64,000 nucleotides of DNA from Pseudomonas fluorescens (GTDB lineage: Bacteria > Pseudomonadota > Gammaproteobacteria > Pseudomonadales > Pseudomonadaceae): the NCBI RefSeq assembly GCF_002022275.1, contig NZ_MSDF01000052.1:124001-188000 (forward strand), given 5' to 3'. The translations under genes and the position numbers were made by a program. How positions within the stretch are numbered: position 1 is the first letter of the stretch; each line of letters starts with the position of its first letter. Of this stretch, positions 60,471-64,000 are shown one piece after another. The notes beneath the pieces were generated by a model. The model had not been told where the DNA came from. It saw nothing but the letters and a program-made list of their open reading frames with translations, and did not search any database.

Positions 60471-61970
60471 TTGTCTACATCCAAAGCGCAGTTCAGTGAA
60501 AAGGCAGCCACCGGCATTGAGGGTCTTGACGACATCCTTTCCGGGGGGCTATCACGCAGCCACCTGTTCCTGTTGGAGGGTGAGCCGGGCACCGGTAAAA
60601 CCACCGTCGCCCTGCATTTCTTGCAGGCGGGCGCGAAGAACGGCGAAACCACGCTGTACATCACCTTGTCCGAAACCGAGCGGGAATTGCGCCAGGGCGC
60701 CATGTCCCATGGCTGGGACCTTGACCCAAACATTCATATCTTCGAACTGACCCCGCCGGAAAGCCTGCTCAACGCCGACCACCAGCAAAGCCTGCTGTAC
60801 TCCTCCGACCTGGAACTGGGCGAAGCCACACGGCAGATCTTTGAAGTGGTCGAACGCATCAAGCCCACCCGCGTGGTGGTCGACAGCCTGTCGGAGATTC
60901 GCCTGCTGGCGCAAAGCTCCCTGCGTTATCGCCGGCAAATCCTGGCGATCAAGCATTACTTTGTGCGCTACGACGCCACGGTGCTGCTGCTGGATGACCT
61001 GACCACCGAATCCCTCGACAAAACCGTGCACAGCGTGGCCCACGGGGTGATTCGTCTGGAAGAGTTGACGCCTAACTATGGCGCCGAGCGCCGCCGGGTG
61101 CGCATCGTCAAATACCGGGGTCAGAAATACCGTGGCGGTTTCCATGACTTCACCATCATGGAAGACGGCATACACGTGTTCCCGCGCCTGGTGGCGGCCG
61201 AGCATCGCGGCGGTTACGTGCGCGAGACCTTGAGCAGTGGCATACGTGAGTTGGATGCGTTGATGGGCGGCGGTGTGGAGACGGGCTCCAGCAGCCTGAT
61301 CCTGGGCCCGGCCGGTACCGGTAAATCGCTGATCTCGATGATATTCGCTGCCGCTGCCGTGGCGCGCGGTGAAAAGGCCGCGCTGTTTATCTTCGACGAA
61401 GAACTGGGCCTGCTGTTTGAGCGCATGAAAAACATGGGGATCGACCTCGCCGCCCTGCAAGACACCGGCAACCTGTTGATCGAACAGGTGGACGCTGCCG
61501 AGCTGTCCCCTGGCGAGTTCTCGCATCGAGTACGCCGCTGCGTGGATGAGCGCGGGATCAAGACAGTGGTCATCGACAGCATCAACGGCTACCAGGCCGC
61601 GATGCCCGAAGAGAACGCGCTGATCCTGCATATGCACGAGCTGCTGTTGTACCTCAACCGCCGTGGGGCTGCGACGTTCATGACCGTGGCCCAACACGGG
61701 CTGGTCGGCGATATGCAGGCGCCTGTCGACATTACTTACCTGGCCGATACGGTGATCCTGCTGCGCTACTTCGAAGCGCTGGGCAAGGTGCGTCGGGCCA
61801 TTTCAATCATCAAGAAACGCACGGGCTCTCATGAATCCACGATTCGCGAATACCGTATCGGCAGCCAAGGCATGACCGTCGGCGAGCCACTGGATAATTT
61901 CCAGGGTGTATTGCGCGGCATCCCCACCTACATGGGCGCCGGCTCGCCTCTGCTCAAAGAGGAGGGCTAG
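60471..61970 (+). CDS. KaiC-like double RecA-fold ATPase
   Basis: The 499-residue protein has two KaiC domains in tandem, with Walker A GEPGTGKTT at residues 37-45 and GPAGTGKSL in the second half. Walker B-like segments are RVVVDSLSE and TVVIDSINGY. In the second domain the expected Ser/Thr phosphorylation pair region reads KKRTGSHESTIREYRIG, retaining Ser-Thr. No kaiA or kaiB gene is nearby. The start is TTG 60471 behind GAGGG. It shares a base with the hybrid kinase gene downstream, suggesting one signalling unit. Confidence 0.88.
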   Translation: MSTSKAQFSEKAATGIEGLDDILSGGLSRSHLFLLEGEPGTGKTTVALHFLQAGAKNGETTLYITLSETERELRQGAMSHGWDLDPNIHIFELTPPESLLNADHQQSLLYSSDLELGEATRQIFEVVERIKPTRVVVDSLSEIRLLAQSSLRYRRQILAIKHYFVRYDATVLLLDDLTTESLDKTVHSVAHGVIRLEELTPNYGAERRRVRIVKYRGQKYRGGFHDFTIMEDGIHVFPRLVAAEHRGGYVRETLSSGIRELDALMGGGVETGSSSLILGPAGTGKSLISMIFAAAAVARGEKAALFIFDEELGLLFERMKNMGIDLAALQDTGNLLIEQVDAAELSPGEFSHRVRRCVDERGIKTVVIDSINGYQAAMPEENALILHMHELLLYLNRRGAATFMTVAQHGLVGDMQAPVDITYLADTVILLRYFEALGKVRRAISIIKKRTGSHESTIREYRIGSQGMTVGEPLDNFQGVLRGIPTYMGAGSPLLKEEG

Positions 61971-63640
61971 TGCCTGCCCTATCCCCTGTCTCCGAGCGCG
62001 CAATCGTATTGGCGCCCATGGGCCGTGACGGCTCGCTGGCGCTGATGATGCTGAACGAAGCCGGCTATCACGGCATCACGGCCGGCAACCTTGCGCAACT
62101 GTGCGAAGCACTGGAACACGGCGCCGGCCTGCTGATCATTGCGGCGGAAGCCCTGCGCGGGGTGGATCTGGAGCCGCTGTTGGAGCACTTGCACCAGCAG
62201 CCGGCCTGGTCGGACCTGCCCATCGTGCTGATGACCCATCACGGCGGCAACGAGCAGAACGGCTCCTCTCACCTGAGTGGGCTGTTGGGCAACGTGACGT
62301 TCCTGGAACGCCCCTTCCATCCCGTAACGCTGATCAGCCTGGTCAGCGCCGCGTTGCGTGGCAGGCGGCGGCAATACGAAGCACGCGACCGCCTGGTTGA
62401 CTTGAGCCAAAGCGAATTGCGCCTGCAGCGCACCCTTGAAACGCTCGAGCAACAGGTGGAAGAACGTACGGCCCAACTGCGTCATAACGAAGACGCCCTG
62501 CGCCAGTCGCAGAAAATGGAGGCGGTCGGCCAGTTGACCGGCGGCATCGCCCACGACTTCAACAACATGCTCACCGGGATCATCGGCAGCCTGGAACTGC
62601 TGCGAAGGCGTGTATCGCGCGGCAAGCTGGACGACCTCGATAGCCTGATCGACCTGGGCGTTACGTCCGCCAACCGCGCTGCCAGCCTCACCCATCGACT
62701 TCTCGCCTTTTCCCGTCGCCAATCCCTCGATTCCAAGCCGGTTGAAATCAACCAACTGGTGAGTTCGATGGGCGAACTGTTGCAACGCAGCATTAACGAA
62801 AGTATTTCACTGGATATGCGCCTTGAAGAGCAATTGTGGACGGCCGAGGCCGATCCCAACCAACTCGAAAGCGCCCTGCTCAACCTCGTCATCAATGCCC
62901 GTGATGCAATGCCCAATGGCGGCCATCTGGTGGTGGAAACCACCAACCGCCATCTCGACAGTGTGTTTACCGCCGCCTACGGCACCCTCGAACCCGGCGA
63001 CTATGTGGAACTGAGCGTCAGCGACAACGGCTGCGGAATTCCGGAAAACGTCATGGACCGGGTGTTTGACCCCTTCTTCACCACCAAGCCGATTGGCCAG
63101 GGCACCGGGCTCGGGCTGTCGATGATCTACGGGTTCGCCCGGCAATCCCACGGCCATGTGACGATTCACAGTGAGGTCGGCAAAGGCACGACCGTCAGCC
63201 TGTTCCTGCCGCGTTTTGTGGGTGAGATGCAGGTGGAGACCTTGGTGAACCCGGCATTGCTACCGTTTGCCAACGCGGGCGAAACCGTGTTGATCGTCGA
63301 AGACGACCCGGCCGTGAGGGTGTTGGTCAGTGCAGTATTGAAGGAGTTGGGCTACGGCTTTGTCGAAGCAGGCGACGCCAACACGGCCGTGCCGATCATC
63401 GAGTCGGATCAGCGCATCGACCTGCTGATCAGCGACGTGGGGCTGCCCGGCATGAACGGGCGGCAACTGGCGGAAATTGGCCGGCAGATACGCCCTGGCC
63501 TCAAAGTGCTGTTCATCACCGGTTATGCCGAACACGCGGCGGTGCGGGGTGGTTTCCTGGACCCGGGGATGCAGTTGATCACCAAGCCTTTCACGTTTGA
63601 CCTGTTGACGGCAAAAGTTCGAGAGATGATCAGGGACTAG
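61970..63640 (+). CDS. Hybrid histidine kinase linked to the KaiC-like protein
   Basis: The 556-residue protein has an N-terminal receiver-like domain (~1-130, without clear phosphorylation residues), then a coiled coil. A HisKA segment with GGIAHDFNNMLTGIIGSLEL follows, then HATPase (NLVINARDAMPNGG, GTGLGLSMIYGF) and a C-terminal receiver (LIVEDDPAVRVLVSAVL, LLISDVGLPGMNGR, TKPF). It has no membrane segment, so the signal is cytoplasmic, presumably relayed by the KaiC-like partner. GTG start overlaps the KaiC stop. Confidence 0.88.
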   Translation: MPALSPVSERAIVLAPMGRDGSLALMMLNEAGYHGITAGNLAQLCEALEHGAGLLIIAAEALRGVDLEPLLEHLHQQPAWSDLPIVLMTHHGGNEQNGSSHLSGLLGNVTFLERPFHPVTLISLVSAALRGRRRQYEARDRLVDLSQSELRLQRTLETLEQQVEERTAQLRHNEDALRQSQKMEAVGQLTGGIAHDFNNMLTGIIGSLELLRRRVSRGKLDDLDSLIDLGVTSANRAASLTHRLLAFSRRQSLDSKPVEINQLVSSMGELLQRSINESISLDMRLEEQLWTAEADPNQLESALLNLVINARDAMPNGGHLVVETTNRHLDSVFTAAYGTLEPGDYVELSVSDNGCGIPENVMDRVFDPFFTTKPIGQGTGLGLSMIYGFARQSHGHVTIHSEVGKGTTVSLFLPRFVGEMQVETLVNPALLPFANAGETVLIVEDDPAVRVLVSAVLKELGYGFVEAGDANTAVPIIESDQRIDLLISDVGLPGMNGRQLAEIGRQIRPGLKVLFITGYAEHAAVRGGFLDPGMQLITKPFTFDLLTAKVREMIRD

Positions 63641-63657
63641 GGCTGCAGCGCAGCCCT
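63639..63657. terminator. GC-rich hairpin between convergent genes
   Basis: Arms AGGGCTGC/GCAGCCCT (63639-63657) follow the kinase stop codon. The T-tract is weak. It resembles half of a Pseudomonas REP. Confidence 0.5.
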
Positions 63658-63665
63658 TCGGTGGC

Positions 63666-64000
63666 TTAGGCCAGCAGGCGCTGGATATGCTCTTGAAGTG
63701 TGTCCAGATCAAACGGCTTGGCCAGGATCGGTGCATTGCGCGTGATCGGGCTGTTGCAGTCGAGAATTTCCTGCGGGTAACCGCTGATAAAGATCACTTT
63801 CAGTTCCGGACGCAGCTTGATCGCAGGCTCGGCGATCTGCACCCCGGAAATTCCGCCGGGCAGGCGGTAATCGGTGACCATCAAGTCCAGATGCGGCTTG
63901 GTCGCGAGAATTTCAAAGGCCTGCTCGCCATCAATCGCCTTCAAGACCCGATAACCCAGGCCGGCCAGGTATTCACCCAGCACAAACATAATCGATTCGT
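63666..64000 (-). CDS. Receiver-domain protein, C-terminal part (truncated by the window end)
   Basis: The frame continues past the window end, so only the last ~110 residues are seen. They form most of a receiver domain: phosphoacceptor Asp in LDLMVTDYRLPGG, switch Ser in KVIFISGYPQE and Lys in ILAKPFDLDTL. It may be a stand-alone regulator or the end of another hybrid kinase, convergent with the KaiC-linked kinase and possibly part of the same pathway. Confidence 0.8.
   Translation of the reverse strand, partial: ESIMFVLGEYLAGLGYRVLKAIDGEQAFEILATKPHLDLMVTDYRLPGGISGVQIAEPAIKLRPELKVIFISGYPQEILDCNSPITRNAPILAKPFDLDTLQEHIQRLLA

Noticed and set aside
1..64000. CRISPR array, rRNA or tRNA genes, intact insertion sequence or prophage
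   Set aside because: No regularly spaced direct repeats, RNA gene signatures, intact transposase genes or phage structural genes were seen. Short tRNAs could be missed by eye.

Overview
This window is chromosomal DNA from a Pseudomonas, most likely of the P. fluorescens group. The evidence is the high GC content, an arn lipid A modification operon in the Pseudomonas gene order, a DUF2790 gene (a family I know only from pseudomonads), Pseudomonas-type REP elements, and a chromosomal dif site whose 24 core bases equal E. coli dif. The dif site at 25192-25219 marks this as the replication terminus. Genes left of it mostly read rightward and carry G-rich plus strands. Right of it the plus strand becomes C-rich.

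Region 1 (1-9415) holds the end of a ureohydrolase gene, a RidA-family gene and an eight-gene operon. The operon encodes a carbon-nitrogen hydrolase, a branched-chain-amino-acid/urea/amide-type ABC importer (one subunit is a permease-ATPase fusion), a cytoplasmic asparaginase-family amidohydrolase, an AmiC-like ligand sensor and an AmiR-like ANTAR antiterminator. Its leader (about 1004-1133) has a promoter, two hairpins and an intrinsic terminator in front of the first gene, as expected for an amide-inducible antitermination circuit.

Region 2 (9416-25281) is an accessory zone ending at dif. It holds a DUF3841 gene, a ComEC-like metallo-beta-lactamase protein, two orphan small proteins (one with a transglutaminase-like Cys-His-Asp pattern), decayed DNA, a nitroreductase/monooxygenase/tautomerase cluster with a divergent LysR regulator, a two-component system with an EF-hand protein, an alpha/beta hydrolase, a TetR regulator with tandem operators facing an oxidoreductase and MATE pump, and an AraC fragment.

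Region 3 (25282-38918) holds an SDR/HxlR pair, a lipoprotein, a thaumatin-like protein and a Bcr/CflA pump. It then has a compact eight-gene minus-strand operon (GntR regulator, AprA-like flavoprotein, ferredoxin, sulfonate/nitrate-type ABC importer whose binding protein has a NosL-like tail, HEAT-repeat protein, DUF971 protein) and a lone tyrosine recombinase next to a 40-bp near-palindrome.

Region 4 (38919-48766) is the arn operon (arnC-A-D-T-E-F, ugd and a second ArnT-like transferase), with no arnB in the window. Region 5 (48767-58084) has a small orphan gene, an HPP protein, and two convergent acyl-CoA catabolic clusters fitting valine and isoleucine/short-chain acid breakdown, separated by a REP pair. 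Region 6 (58298-64000) has a bestrophin, a TPR protein, a KaiC-like ATPase coupled to a hybrid histidine kinase, and part of another receiver-domain protein.

No rRNA, tRNA, CRISPR array or intact insertion sequence was recognised.
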